The notes under the pieces are model-generated. The model was not told the origin of the DNA and did no database searches. It saw only the letters and a list, made by a program, of their open reading frames with translations. A program made the translations under genes and the position numbers. Shown here piece after piece: positions 24,459 through 32,410 of a stretch of 64,000 nucleotides of DNA (position 1 is its first letter; the number at the start of each line of letters is the position of its first letter). The stretch is from Prostheceraeus crozeri (taxonomy: Eukaryota; Platyhelminthes; Polycladida; Euryleptidae), in NCBI GenBank assembly GCA_907163375.1, contig CAJQUW010003044.1, positions 248,001 to 312,000 of the forward strand, given 5' to 3'.

Positions 24459-24660
24459 CTTTGTATTTGCCTTTGAGGTTATGCACAAGATAGAAAATCA
24501 AGAAGGTAAAACCACAGCGCTTCGTGTCACAGACACATCAAGGGGTGGAACCTTGCAGTGCGAATGTTTACTGCACGGTCCCACCTGACACGAAGCGCTG
24601 TGGTTTTACCTTGTTGGATTTCTATCTTGCACATAACCTCAAATAAAAGGCAAATACAAA
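24459..24660. mobile_element. Long inverted repeat with 70-75-bp arms (MITE-like)
   Basis: The arms 24459-24529 and 24586-24660 pair imperfectly. Shared blocks are TTTGTATTTGCCTTT, GAGGTTATG, CAAGATAGAAA and GGTAAAACCACAGCGCTTCG. A 56-bp loop separates them. There is no ORF. It is probably a foldback or MITE insertion that entered the Polinton; I saw no clear target duplication. Confidence 0.8.
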
Positions 24661-25151
24661 CGAGAGACCAGCTTGTTTTTAGCACAATGCCAGGAAAATT
24701 GAACTACCTCCTGTTCCTAACCTTCAACATCATCTTCATCTACACGTTTTGATTCGCATCATTCTGACTCAACTACCTAATATCTTTTCACTTTCGCTGA
24801 AAACCATTAAACAAGTGATTGATTATATTGCTGAAAAGTCATTTGAAGTGAAATTATATTGTAATCAAATATTCGATCCACACACCGCTACAGTCGAACA
24901 AATAATCGAATAATACAAGTTGAATCTCTGAAGGAGGATTGGAGAAAATGGAAAATATAATGTGAGTTTTATTATTATTTTTAGGTACTGTTCAATACCT
25001 CAAATTCGGTAGTTTTGAATCCTGGTGGATGATTTAATGTATCCACAGGACTTAAAATTACGCTTGCTTGAGGTTCGATCGGCATTTATATTATTCCTAA
25101 TTAATCGCAAAATATCGTGAAAATTGTTGCTTGTCTGAATGCGTTTATAAA

Positions 25152-25240
25152 TTGATGTCTGTAGGCCTTTTTGGCAGTAGACGATTGATGTCTGTAGGTC
25201 TTTTTGGCAGTAGAAGATTAATGCTTTTTGCAGTAGACAA
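25152..25240. repeat. 33-bp tandem repeats in a minus-strand frame
   Basis: Two full 33-bp units (TTGATGTCTGTAGG...) and a partial third occur in tandem. The unit is 11 codons, and the minus-strand frame 25000-25293 reads through them as repeated YCQK-LQTSI peptides. That frame ends in a basic stretch (RTSSKRNFKSCGYIKSSTRI) but resembles no family I can name. Whether it is a gene is uncertain. Confidence 0.6.
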
Positions 25241-25292
25241 TGCGCGATAATTCTACTGCGAAATTTTATGGGATTTCCATAGAAAATGATCA

Positions 25293-25678
25293 CTAGGGTT
25301 CGGTTCGAACCGATTCATTAAATAAATATTTTATATCTGTTACCGCTTCATCGGTTTTTTTAGTTTCATCAAATTCATCTATTTCGTTAAATTCATCAGT
25401 ATCGCTAAATAAATATCTTCCATCTGGTACATGTTCATCTTCACTATTAAAAACTTTTTTATTTTCCGAATGTGAATAATCATCAAATATTTTTTTAACT
25501 TTTATATCAGTAGGTAATGTTTCTAGATTGTTTTTATAACTATTTAATTTTAATATATTTCCTTCATCAACTCGTTCTACATTTTGTAAATGCAATTTAC
25601 TATTTAAATGAGTTTGATAACTTCTTTTTGTTTGCAACTTTTTTTACATAAGTTACAATAAAACTTGGTATTTTCCAT
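25293..25678 (-). pseudogene. Small acidic zinc-finger protein of the Polinton, frameshifted
   Basis: The ATG at 25678 follows an AAAAAAAA run. The N-terminus carries a matrin/U1-type C2H2 finger: two cysteines spaced CNLC close to the start, then after a break near 25650 the paired histidines HLNSKLH. A long acidic tail (VFNSEDEHVPDGRYLFSDTD, then more Asp/Glu/Lys) ends at TAG 25293. Such fingers bind nucleic acid; a regulatory or replication role is possible but is inference only. A 12-bp perfect palindrome (CGGTTCGAACCG, 25301-25312) lies in its last codons, consistent with the GC-rich palindrome family. Confidence 0.6.
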
Positions 25679-25841
25679 TTTTTTTATTTTTTAAGGAAAA
25701 AAAATGTGTTTTAATTTTAGATATAAGCATTCTAATATCAAGGTCTAGAGAGTTAATATATATATTATTATATATTTCACGTTCTTTAGTTATTTTATTT
25801 TCTTTATCATATAATGTTTTATAATATTAAGTTTTATCATA

Positions 25842-27194
25842 TTAAGTTTTATCATATAACGTTTTATCAAAAGATAATTTAAATTTATTTTCACTAGCTA
25901 TTGATTCTTCATCATCATAAATTGATTCTTCATCATCATCATAAATTACACTTTTTGGGATTGGATACCATTCTCTTATTGGAATATCTAACTCTAAATT
26001 ACATCTTTTATTTGATAATAATATAATAGAGAAAAATATTGGTCTTTGTTCTCTTTTGGAAAATTTAATAACACCACCATAATCTGAATCACTTTTAGTT
26101 TTTATTAAAGATGATAAAATTTTAAATTGATTAGATGTAAATCCTAATTTAAATTTTGTAGACCCGACACATAGTTGTCGAACAGTATCTTCAACTATTC
26201 CATCATTATTATTTTCAATTGTAAGAAAATGAAATTTAGATAAATTTTGATTATATGTAGTATTAATATCATGTACATCAGTATGAGATATAAATTTTTC
26301 TTCACTTAAATTTTTATAATTACTAATATTTTTATAATCTTTCTTACCATTTACACCATTTTCATATGTTTCAGAATCATCATCTATATTATCATCATCT
26401 ATGTTATTATCATCATTATTATCATAAGATTCTTTAAGATCGGGCAAAGCCCTAGAACCTTCGGTTCGTTTATTATGATTATGATTATGGACATTGTTAA
26501 TAATATAAGGTGTTGTCCACATATAAATTTTTTCTTGTTGAGCTAAGCCATTTATGTAAGATTTTAATAAATTAATATTTAAATTGGAATACAATCCTAT
26601 ATATGTATCATCATCATATCTTTGCGGCATTTCTAATGTTTCTTGTTTATAAATTGTATCTCTATAATAAACTTGGCATAATAATTCTTCATTATGTTTT
26701 TTACTCTCTATGTGAATGTTATATTGGTTTTGTTCATCAACAAATAATCTAATTTTTTCCTTTGAGAAAGATTTTAATTTTTTAACTAATTCTTTAATAT
26801 TGATATAATTAATAATTTTATTTTCTATCCAATCAGTATTACTAATTGGTAATACCGCTCTAATAAAGCCATAAACATTATTATGACCAATAATAACCAT
26901 ATTTTCTTTATTTAATTCAACATAAGCTACATCATTATATTTGCTTACAATCTCCATAAATTTTATAAACGGGTCTCCTGGAAATAAACAATAGTTAGTT
27001 TCTATAGAAGGTAAACCTTTAGTCTGTTCTCTAAATATTTCGGCTTGTAATTGAAATAAAATATTAACATCTATACATGGATTATTATTATTATTATTAT
27101 CAAAACATTTATTTCCAAATCCCGTTGATCTCGTCGAATAAGAAGAACAGGATGATGCGGACGAATATAATTTTTTTAAATTTGCTTTATCCAT
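25842..27194 (-). CDS. Unknown 450-residue Polinton protein with sliding-clamp-like feel
   Basis: The frame is intact, starting at ATG 27194 in an A-rich leader and divergent from the fibre-like gene at 27299. I do not recognise the family securely. The N-terminal half is a mixed alpha/beta sequence (PFIKFMEIVSKYNDVAYVEL, YGFIRAVLPISN). The middle is low complexity (NHNHN, then a long Asp/Asn run). The last third is again ordered (FKLGFTSNQFKILSSLIKTK, GGVIKFSKREQRPIFFSIIL). Two ordered halves joined by a disordered linker, with 'SNQF...L' and 'GGVIKFS' strands, recall DNA sliding clamps (PCNA-like), and a replication accessory would fit beside PolB. That is a weak inference. A paired palindrome inserts the tag TEGSRALPDLK in the linker. 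Confidence 0.6.
   Translation of the reverse strand: MDKANLKKLYSSASSCSSYSTRSTGFGNKCFDNNNNNNPCIDVNILFQLQAEIFREQTKGLPSIETNYCLFPGDPFIKFMEIVSKYNDVAYVELNKENMVIIGHNNVYGFIRAVLPISNTDWIENKIINYINIKELVKKLKSFSKEKIRLFVDEQNQYNIHIESKKHNEELLCQVYYRDTIYKQETLEMPQRYDDDTYIGLYSNLNINLLKSYINGLAQQEKIYMWTTPYIINNVHNHNHNKRTEGSRALPDLKESYDNNDDNNIDDDNIDDDSETYENGVNGKKDYKNISNYKNLSEEKFISHTDVHDINTTYNQNLSKFHFLTIENNNDGIVEDTVRQLCVGSTKFKLGFTSNQFKILSSLIKTKSDSDYGGVIKFSKREQRPIFFSIILLSNKRCNLELDIPIREWYPIPKSVIYDDDEESIYDDEESIASENKFKLSFDKTLYDKT
26442..26467. repeat. Paired mini-palindromes in the 450-residue ORF
   Basis: GGGC-AAA-GCCC (26442-26452) is followed by GAACC-TTC-GGTTC (26455-26467). Both are perfect and in frame, within a low-complexity linker-coding region that is otherwise almost only A and T. 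Confidence 0.85.
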
Positions 27195-27298
27195 TTTTTT
27201 ATTTTTATTAGAAAAAATTTTATTTTTTTATTTTTATTAGAAAAAATTTTATTTTTTTATTTTTATAAGAAAAAATTTTATTTTTTTATTGTTAAAAA
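27195..27298. promoter_or_regulatory. Iterated AT-rich divergent leader
   Basis: This 104-bp gap separates two divergent genes. It consists of three near-perfect units of about 33 bp (ATTTTTATTAGAAAAAATTT core) that run into the ATG of both neighbours. It probably works as a bidirectional promoter and leader; this is inference from position. Confidence 0.6.
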
Positions 27299-28186
27299 AT
27301 GATGTTACCAAATGTTGGTGGAGGTGCATATATCCCGAATAATCGTGAATTAGAAATAGAGATAGAAAATTATATCATGAAAACTGGAGATGTTTTATCT
27401 GGTCCATTGCATCTTTCTATTCTTCCGCAACAAAATACAGAGTTAACAAATAAAAAATATGTTGATGCACAAATCAATGACTTAAAAGAAAAATATATAA
27501 ACGATGTTTTGGTTCCACTGATGAATGAATTAAAGTTGTTTAAACTTAATGACAAATCATTAAACGAAAAATTATTAAAACTTGATAAAAAGGATAGAGA
27601 GCTAGAAGCAGATATAGCAAAACTTTTTTAAAAGATTTCAGAACAATCAAAAATTTTAATATTACTTTCTATAAAGTTAAAATCTGCAGTCATTAAAAAT
27701 AAACATCAGATAAAAATGTTAAAAGAACAATTAGAAGATGAAATAGAAAAACTACCTGAAAGAATTTAAAAAAATTTGAAGCAGTTACAAACTACATTCC
27801 AAAAAAGTGTTGATGAATTGAGTTCTAAAATTACTCAACAAATGAAAAAGATGAATAGAATAATAAATGAAGTAAACTCACTTAATCAAAAAGTTGATAA
27901 AATGAAAACTCTTAAAATCAATTTAGAAAGTGAATTAAAGAAAAATTTACAAGAAAACTCTAAAGAAAATAAAGAACAGTTAGATTCTGTTGAAAGACAA
28001 TTAGATGTTCTTAAAATTAAGTTAAATGCTCTTAAAACGGCATTGAAGATTAATCAGCAGAAAATGCAAGTTAATAGAAAAGAAATTAAAGTACATCACA
28101 CGCTGCTTGACGCAATAGATAAAGTGCAACAGTCAATTAATAAAGTTATCTCGAAGTTGTTGTCCATTCACAAACGTAAATCTTGA
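27299..28186 (+). pseudogene. Coiled-coil protein with tail-fibre-like start, two in-frame TAA codons
   Basis: From ATG 27299 the frame encodes a glycine-rich start. Next come MKTGDVLSGPLHLSILPQQN and ELTNKKYVDAQI, a pattern typical of the shaft entry of phage tail-fibre proteins ('TGPL.L...P......A..KYVD'). After that comes a long, almost unbroken coiled coil to TGA at 28184-28186. The same frame is kept for the whole 296 codons, but TAA occurs at 27629-27631 and 27767-27769. No frameshift is involved, so these look like point nonsense changes. A trimeric fibre or attachment protein on the Polinton virion would explain the architecture; this is inference. It sits upstream of the capsid genes on the same strand. 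Confidence 0.65.
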
Positions 28187-28347
28187 TCGACGAAGTCTTG
28201 GGTTTCTAACCTATCGGAGCGAAGCTCCTCGATGCTTTGGCCGATCGGACCAAAGGTCCTCAGGTTACTAACCAATCCTAAACGTAAATCTTAGCGCAAA
28301 TATTAACGTAAATATTTTTTCCCAAAAGTCAAATTTAATCCTAAAAA
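28187..28347. repeat. Intergenic cluster of mini-palindromes
   Basis: GGAGC-GAA-GCTCC (28216-28228), CCGATCGG (28241-28248) and GGACC-AAA-GGTCC (28247-28259) follow each other between two genes. The block CGGACCAAAGGTCCTCAGGT resembles the reverse complement of 30982-31006, so the same unit occurs in both orientations. Confidence 0.85.
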
Positions 28348-28878
28348 ATGCCTATAATTTATAAACACAATCTTAAACATTTTGCTTCAAATCAAAGAAT
28401 TGCTCATGAACCACGTATGAATCCTGTTTATCATTATGATAATAGAGAAACAGTTCACACGGAAGGAGCTGGCATCTTCTCTGGTATTGGAAGTACCGTT
28501 AACTTAATTAAAAATAATAAAGATTTGATTACATCTGCTGCAAAAGGAGCAGCTGCCATAGGTAGTACCGCTAGTGCAATATCAAATGCTGTTAAGTCTC
28601 AAAACGAATTAAAACAACTAGAAGCTATTCGTAAACTTAGGAATGATTCTGAAGAACTAAAAAACTTAAAAAAACTTTCAGCGGAAACAAAAAACAAAAT
28701 TGCTAACATAGCTGTGGGGGAAACCTTGAGGAGCGGAGCTCCGTCTGATAGTAAACAGGAGAAGAAATCAGGCGTAGCCATAAAACGTTCAATTGAAGAA
28801 ATAAGAGGTAATGGTGTTAACAGCAACCTTCGGTCTAACCAGCAAAGCTGTAGCGGAGCTGGTCTAGCAAAATTCTAA
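28348..28878 (+). CDS. Small Polinton virion-type protein with amphipathic segment
   Basis: The 176-residue frame is intact, starting in the CTAAAAA-ATG context. The N-terminus is basic and aromatic (MPIIYKHNLKHFASNQR). Next come EGAGIFSGIGSTVNLIKNN and an alanine/glycine-rich helix (AAKGAAAIGSTASAISNAV), a charged helix and a tail. Glycine-containing dipeptides such as EGAGIF could be sites for the element's adenain-type protease, and the amphipathic segment recalls membrane-lytic minor virion proteins of related viruses (protein VI-like). I infer this; there is no motif proof. Three palindromic insertions encode its C-terminal third (LRSGAPSDS, SGVAIK, NLRSNQQSCSGAGLAKF), including the final residues before TAA. 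Confidence 0.6.
   Translation: MPIIYKHNLKHFASNQRIAHEPRMNPVYHYDNRETVHTEGAGIFSGIGSTVNLIKNNKDLITSAAKGAAAIGSTASAISNAVKSQNELKQLEAIRKLRNDSEELKNLKKLSAETKNKIANIAVGETLRSGAPSDSKQEKKSGVAIKRSIEEIRGNGVNSNLRSNQQSCSGAGLAKF
28730..28866. repeat. Mini-palindromes within the 28348 ORF
   Basis: GGAGC-GGA-GCTCC (28730-28742), GGC-GTA-GCC (28771-28779), ACC-TTC-GGT (28826-28834) and CAGC-AAA-GCTG (28840-28850) are all in frame. The last is nested in an ACCAGC/GCTGGT stem with AGC-GGA-GCT. Confidence 0.8.
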
Positions 28879-29017
28879 AATTATGTTTTTTAGTAAAATT
28901 TTTTAAGCAAAATTTTATTAGCAAAATTTTTTTAGTAAAATTATTTTAGTAAAATTATTTTAGCAGAATTTTTTCTGTGTGTGAGAAAAACAAAAAGTCA
29001 AATTATTTTTTATAAAA
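28879..29017. promoter_or_regulatory. AT-rich iterated leader before the major capsid gene
   Basis: About six copies of a 15-18-bp motif built on TTTTAGTAAAATTA / TTAGCAAAATTTT occupy the gap. A unique stretch then leads to the TATAAAA-ATG start of the capsid gene. The repeat sequence differs from those before the neighbouring genes. Confidence 0.6.
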
Positions 29018-30351
29018 ATGTCTTCGCTTATCGAAAATAAATTTAGATTAGACGAACCTCCGTTCGTCAGTTGCAATCAAAAAAAGAATGACTATATAAG
29101 AATTGCTATGAATCCCGGATCTTCCAGTAGAGTAAATACTGGAGGTGATTTAATTTTTGAAGTTGATAATCAGCAGAGTTATATATATCTACCTGATTCA
29201 TTTTTACACTGTGAATATTCTTTGTATAGTGATGCCAATTTTACAACACCATTACCAGAAACCGATAATATTGCACTAGAGAATAATTTTTTTCCAAGAT
29301 TATTTACACAAATGCGTTTAGATGTTGCAACTCAAAATATAGAAACAATAAGTGATTCTCCAGGTGTAATTGATTCAATGCTTCGATTTGTAACAATTGG
29401 TGAAAATAATAAAAAGTATGAAATCGAAGGTTGGTTTCCTGATACTAATGATGGTATAATTGTTGATGATTTAACTCACGCTGGAACAGATGCCGCAGGA
29501 ATTGCGAAAGATGTAGAAAATATTGCAAAACATTTAAATAAAACAAACAATAGTGCATATAAAGAAAGACGTGAATTTAACAAGAAAAGTAAACAGACAG
29601 TAAATTGGTCATTGTCTCCATTATTCGGATATTTAGATTATGATAAAATATCATATCAATTAAAGTTTAAATTAATAATTCATCGTACAGCAAATAATGA
29701 ATTAATCTTTTTTGGTAAGACTGGAAAGAAGCATATTTAAAAATTGATAGACTTGAATGGTGGATTAAGCATATTACTCCTAGTTTAGAGATTGAAACAG
29801 CAATTGCAAAAAGATTAAATACTAACAAACCAATTCCAGTAAATTTTCTAAAGCGTACTGCTAGTTCAGTAACTATTTCCGAACAACGATTTAACTGGCA
29901 TTTTACTAGAACTGCGAATACTCCAAGATATTTATTGCTAACTTTTCAAAGAAATAATTCTCCAAGTTTTGATAAGAACAACAATCTTTTTCATATTAAT
30001 ACAATTCGAAGTTTACAAGTTTCATTAAATCAAACCCGATATCCAATTGATCCATTAAGATTCGATGATACCAATAATCAATTTATGGAAGGATATGATT
30101 CTTATCGAAATCTTTGTATAGAATTTGGAGTTGAACCACAATTAACTCCTGGAGATTGGAGACATTTATATCCTGTTTTCTGTTTCGATTTAAGTGCGCA
30201 ATCTGAAGATATTATCAAGACTGGTTGTGATGTAACAATTAATATTGAAAAGAAAGATTCCACAACTTAATTGATGGCTTATGGTTTATTGCTAGAAGAT
30301 GTAAAATATTCTATTGAAATTCTTAATGGAAAGATGGCTAGGATTAATTAA
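29018..30351 (+). pseudogene. Polinton major capsid protein (double jelly-roll), broken
   Basis: The hexon-type capsid protein forms the trimeric capsomers. The start at 29018 (TATAAAA-ATG) is followed by RLDEPPFVSCNQKKNDYIRI, IFEVDNQQSYIYLPDSFLH and FFPRLFTQMRLDV, the conserved first jelly-roll. The frame is lost near 29730. The second jelly-roll continues in the next frame (FNWHFTRTANTPRYLLLTFQ, SLQVSLNQTRYPIDPL, TPGDWRHLYPVFCFDLS). A TAA at 30268-30270 cuts off about 26 more codons that stay open to 30351. Length and order fit the Polinton family. A perfect GACGAAC/GTTCGTC hairpin lies in the fifth to eleventh codons region (29051-29068). With one frameshift and one stop it should not yield full-length capsid. 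Confidence 0.9.
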
Positions 30352-30495
30352 TTTTTTTTCATAACTAGAATAGATTAAAATTTTTGATAACTTAAAATTT
30401 TTCATAACTAGAATAGATTAAAAATTCTTAACTTAAAAAGTTTTCATGACTACAATAGATTAAAAATTTTCGTAACTTAAAATTTTTTATTAAAA
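30352..30495. promoter_or_regulatory. 42-43-bp iterated leader
   Basis: Three tandem units built on CATAACTAGAATAGATTAAA, each ending in a TAACTTAAAA block, fill the gap (30360-30490) and run into the ATTAAAA-ATG of the next gene. This is the third different iterated leader in the capsid cluster. Confidence 0.6.
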
Positions 30496-30978
30496 ATGTC
30501 GCAAGCGAAAAGTAATAATAATAAAACTGTTGAATTAAAATTACGTAATATTGTTGACAAAAATACCCCTAAAACTATTACGATTAATAAAAAAAAGTAT
30601 TACATAAGTAAACCAATGATAGAGAATATTCAATTACAAGAAAAAAAGAATGGCGGGATTCTCCCATTAATTCCCCTAATAATAGGTGGCATAGCAGCTG
30701 CAGGAAGTGTTGCATGCGGGACAGCTGGTATTGTCCAAGCAGTAAATAAAAATAAATCAGAGAAGGCAGCATTAGAAGAACAAAAACGTCATAATAGAGA
30801 GTTAGAGAAAGTTGCTAGGGGTGACGGAATAGTAGATAATTTTATTAGTAAATTAAAATTAGTTGATGAAGGAAAACGAGTTCTTAAAAATATTCTCCAC
30901 AATGTTGATGATTTAATTGAAATTAAAGAAACTAAAGATGGTTCTGGAATATATCTAAGTCCTAGTATGATTCGGTAA
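30496..30978 (+). CDS. Small Polinton protein with glycine-rich hydrophobic segment
   Basis: This is an intact 160-residue frame directly downstream of the major capsid gene. The order is a basic N-terminus, then KKNGGILPLIPLIIGGIAAA and a further small-residue hydrophobic stretch (a likely membrane or membrane-disrupting segment), a charged helix, and a tail ending KDGSGIYLSPSMIR. The hydrophobic segment after GG and the internal Gly-x-Gly sites are consistent with a minor virion protein matured by the element's protease, as in adenovirus-like particles. Function is inferred from place and pattern only. The stop TAA overlaps the start of the next palindromic unit. Confidence 0.65.
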   Translation: MSQAKSNNNKTVELKLRNIVDKNTPKTITINKKKYYISKPMIENIQLQEKKNGGILPLIPLIIGGIAAAGSVACGTAGIVQAVNKNKSEKAALEEQKRHNRELEKVARGDGIVDNFISKLKLVDEGKRVLKNILHNVDDLIEIKETKDGSGIYLSPSMIR

Positions 30979-30981
30979 TAA

Positions 30982-31006
30982 CCTGAGGTCCTTTTGTCCG
31001 ATCCGG
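30982..31006. repeat. GC-rich palindromic unit between genes
   Basis: CCTGAGGTCC...GTCCGATCCGG is the inverted relative of the 28241-28263 unit. It lies a few bases after the 30496 gene's stop and just before the next gene's leader. Confidence 0.7.
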
Positions 31007-31031
31007 TAAAACATTTATTTTATCTTTTAAA

Positions 31032-31500
31032 ATGAATTCTACAAATTCCGAAAATTTAATTAAATTAAAAATTGCTAATTTAGATTTATTGAATTATCTA
31101 TTAAACAAAAATAAAAACTCAAACTGTCAGCATATTGGAGGTGACATACAAAAAACATTAAAAAACTTTCCTGGATTTATTTGGAGTAAATATTCGACAG
31201 AAAAACATCTTCCGGTCATTCATATACTGGTCCAGGAACTCGATTAGATATAAGACTAGATGAGAATAATAATCCGAAACCAGGTGAAGAACCAATAAAT
31301 AGAGTAGATCCCGCAGCTTACAGGCATGATTTATCTTATCGAAATCATGATCTAAGTTCTCGACATGCAGCTGATAAGAAGATGATTCAAGAATTAGATA
31401 GTATTCAAAATCCTACATTTAGAGAAAAAATTGAAAGAATGTTTGTTAAGAAAGCTTTACAAGCTAAAATATTATTCGGACAGGGTTTAAATGAAACGAC
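31032..31500 (+). pseudogene. Phospholipase A2-like domain (parvovirus VP1-type), one frameshift, fused to integrase
   Basis: From ATG 31032 the frame encodes an N-terminal helix and FPGFIWSKYSTEKHLP, then shifts near 31212. In the new frame YTGPGTRLDIRL is the glycine-rich calcium-binding loop. After it, VDPAAYRHDLSY contains the His-Asp catalytic pair and the downstream Tyr of the small phospholipase A2 fold found in parvovirus capsids, which opens endosomal membranes. A basic helix follows (FREKIERMFVKKALQAKIL). The frame then does not stop: it runs through two palindromes and on into the integrase. In the gene order one would expect a separate virion protein here. Loop and catalytic motifs are seen directly; the enzymatic role is from the family. 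Confidence 0.75.
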
Positions 31501-31526
31501 AGCAAAGCTGTCTGAGAGCAACGCTC
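31498..31526. repeat. Paired mini-palindromes at the PLA2/integrase junction
   Basis: GACAGC-AAA-GCTGTC (31498-31512) and GAGC-AAC-GCTC (31516-31526) are perfect. They encode TAKLSESNARTYAS exactly between the phospholipase-like and integrase parts, and no stop codon remains between them. Confidence 0.9.
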
Positions 31527-32324
31527 GAACCTACGCGTCTGAAATTCATAGGGAATACAGAAGGCCTAAATATTTATTGAAAGTAAAAGTATTTAATAAA
31601 GATGATATTTGGAGTGCTGATCTTATTCATATGCCGAATAAAAAGATTATAAATACGCATTGACCGTTATAGATTTATATACACGATACGCTTGGGTAAA
31701 GTCTTTAAAAAATAAAAGTGGTCTATCAGTTAAATATGCGTTTGAAGAAATCTTTAAAGAAAGTAAGAGAAAGCCAAAAAAATTGTTTGTTGATAAAGGT
31801 CGGAATTTTATAACCGAAACGTTCAGCCACTATTTGAAACTGTTTATTCAACTGAAAATGCAGGGAAGGCCGTAGTGATAGAAAGATTCAATCGGACGTT
31901 AAAAAATAAATTATTCAAGAAATTTAGTGAGCAAAGAAATCAGAAATGGTTGAAGATATTACCAGGAATTGTAGAAGAGTACAATAATAAAGTTCATTCT
32001 GGTATTGAAGAAACTCCAAAGAATGCTTCTGACGACCCTGATTTAATCCGAAAGAAAATATTTGAAAATTATTATTCGAACGAAAATAATAATTTGAATG
32101 AGAGTAATCCGAATTTGCTGAAATTTAAAATTGGAGATAGAGTTAGAATATTTAAGTATAAGAATAAATTTGAAAAAGGCTTCGTCGGATACTGGACTAA
32201 AGAAATATTTGAAGTTTGTAAAATAAACCAAACTTATCCGATTACTTATGAAATCAAAGATTTAGATAATGAATATATCAGAGGCCGTTTTTATCAAAAT
32301 GAATTACAACGAACTGATTTTTAA
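31527..32324 (+). pseudogene. Polinton RVE-type integrase, two frameshifts
   Basis: This is the DDE integrase that inserts the element, making the 6-bp duplication. The first catalytic Asp is in DIWSADLIHM (about 31620). The frame is lost near 31655 and regained as TVIDLYTRYAWVKSLKNKSG. The second Asp is in LFVDKGRNFITE. Another break lies near 31850. Then VIERFNRTLKNKLF carries the catalytic Glu, and WLKILPGIVEEYNNKVHSGI and KFKIGDRVRIFKYKNKFEKG (the C-terminal SH3-like DNA-binding part) follow to TAA 32324. There is no obvious chromodomain after it. All three catalytic residues survive, but two frameshifts break the frame. The N-terminus is continuous with the phospholipase-like domain. Confidence 0.92.
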
Positions 32325-32397
32325 TTATCATTATTATTATTATTATTATTGGAACTAACGTTTCGGGAATGAAATTTCCTTGTTAGGCGTAGCCATA

Positions 32398-32410
32398 GAA
32401 CCTACGGTTC
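32398..32410. repeat. Mini-palindrome providing the protease stop
   Basis: GAACC-TAC-GGTTC is perfect. On the minus strand it encodes the last residues (NEP) and the TAG stop of the protease gene. GGC-GTA-GCC (32386-32394) lies 3 bp beyond. Confidence 0.85.

Larger units (their letters stand above)
22895..25000. other. Host-like insert inside the Polinton
   Basis: Between the polymerase and zinc-finger genes the composition shifts. From about 23480 to 24960 it resembles flanking host DNA, with CT and CA microsatellites (23668-23698 and 23789-23830) and a hairpin element (24459-24660). Two short minus-strand frames at 23096-23507 (88 codons and, in another frame, about 50 codons starting MFEFNVSAEVMSVVDKCLET) are AT-rich like the element. 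They may be remnants of one small gene, which I do not recognise. Confidence 0.5.

Noticed and set aside
27299..28186. Reassigned stop codon (TAA as sense)
   Set aside because: Other genes of the element end in TAA or TAG at sensible places, and the host genes use the standard code. Two nonsense mutations are simpler.
31527..32324. Endogenous retrovirus or LTR element
   Set aside because: The integrase has no neighbouring gag, RT or LTRs. It sits among Polinton capsid, protease and polymerase genes.
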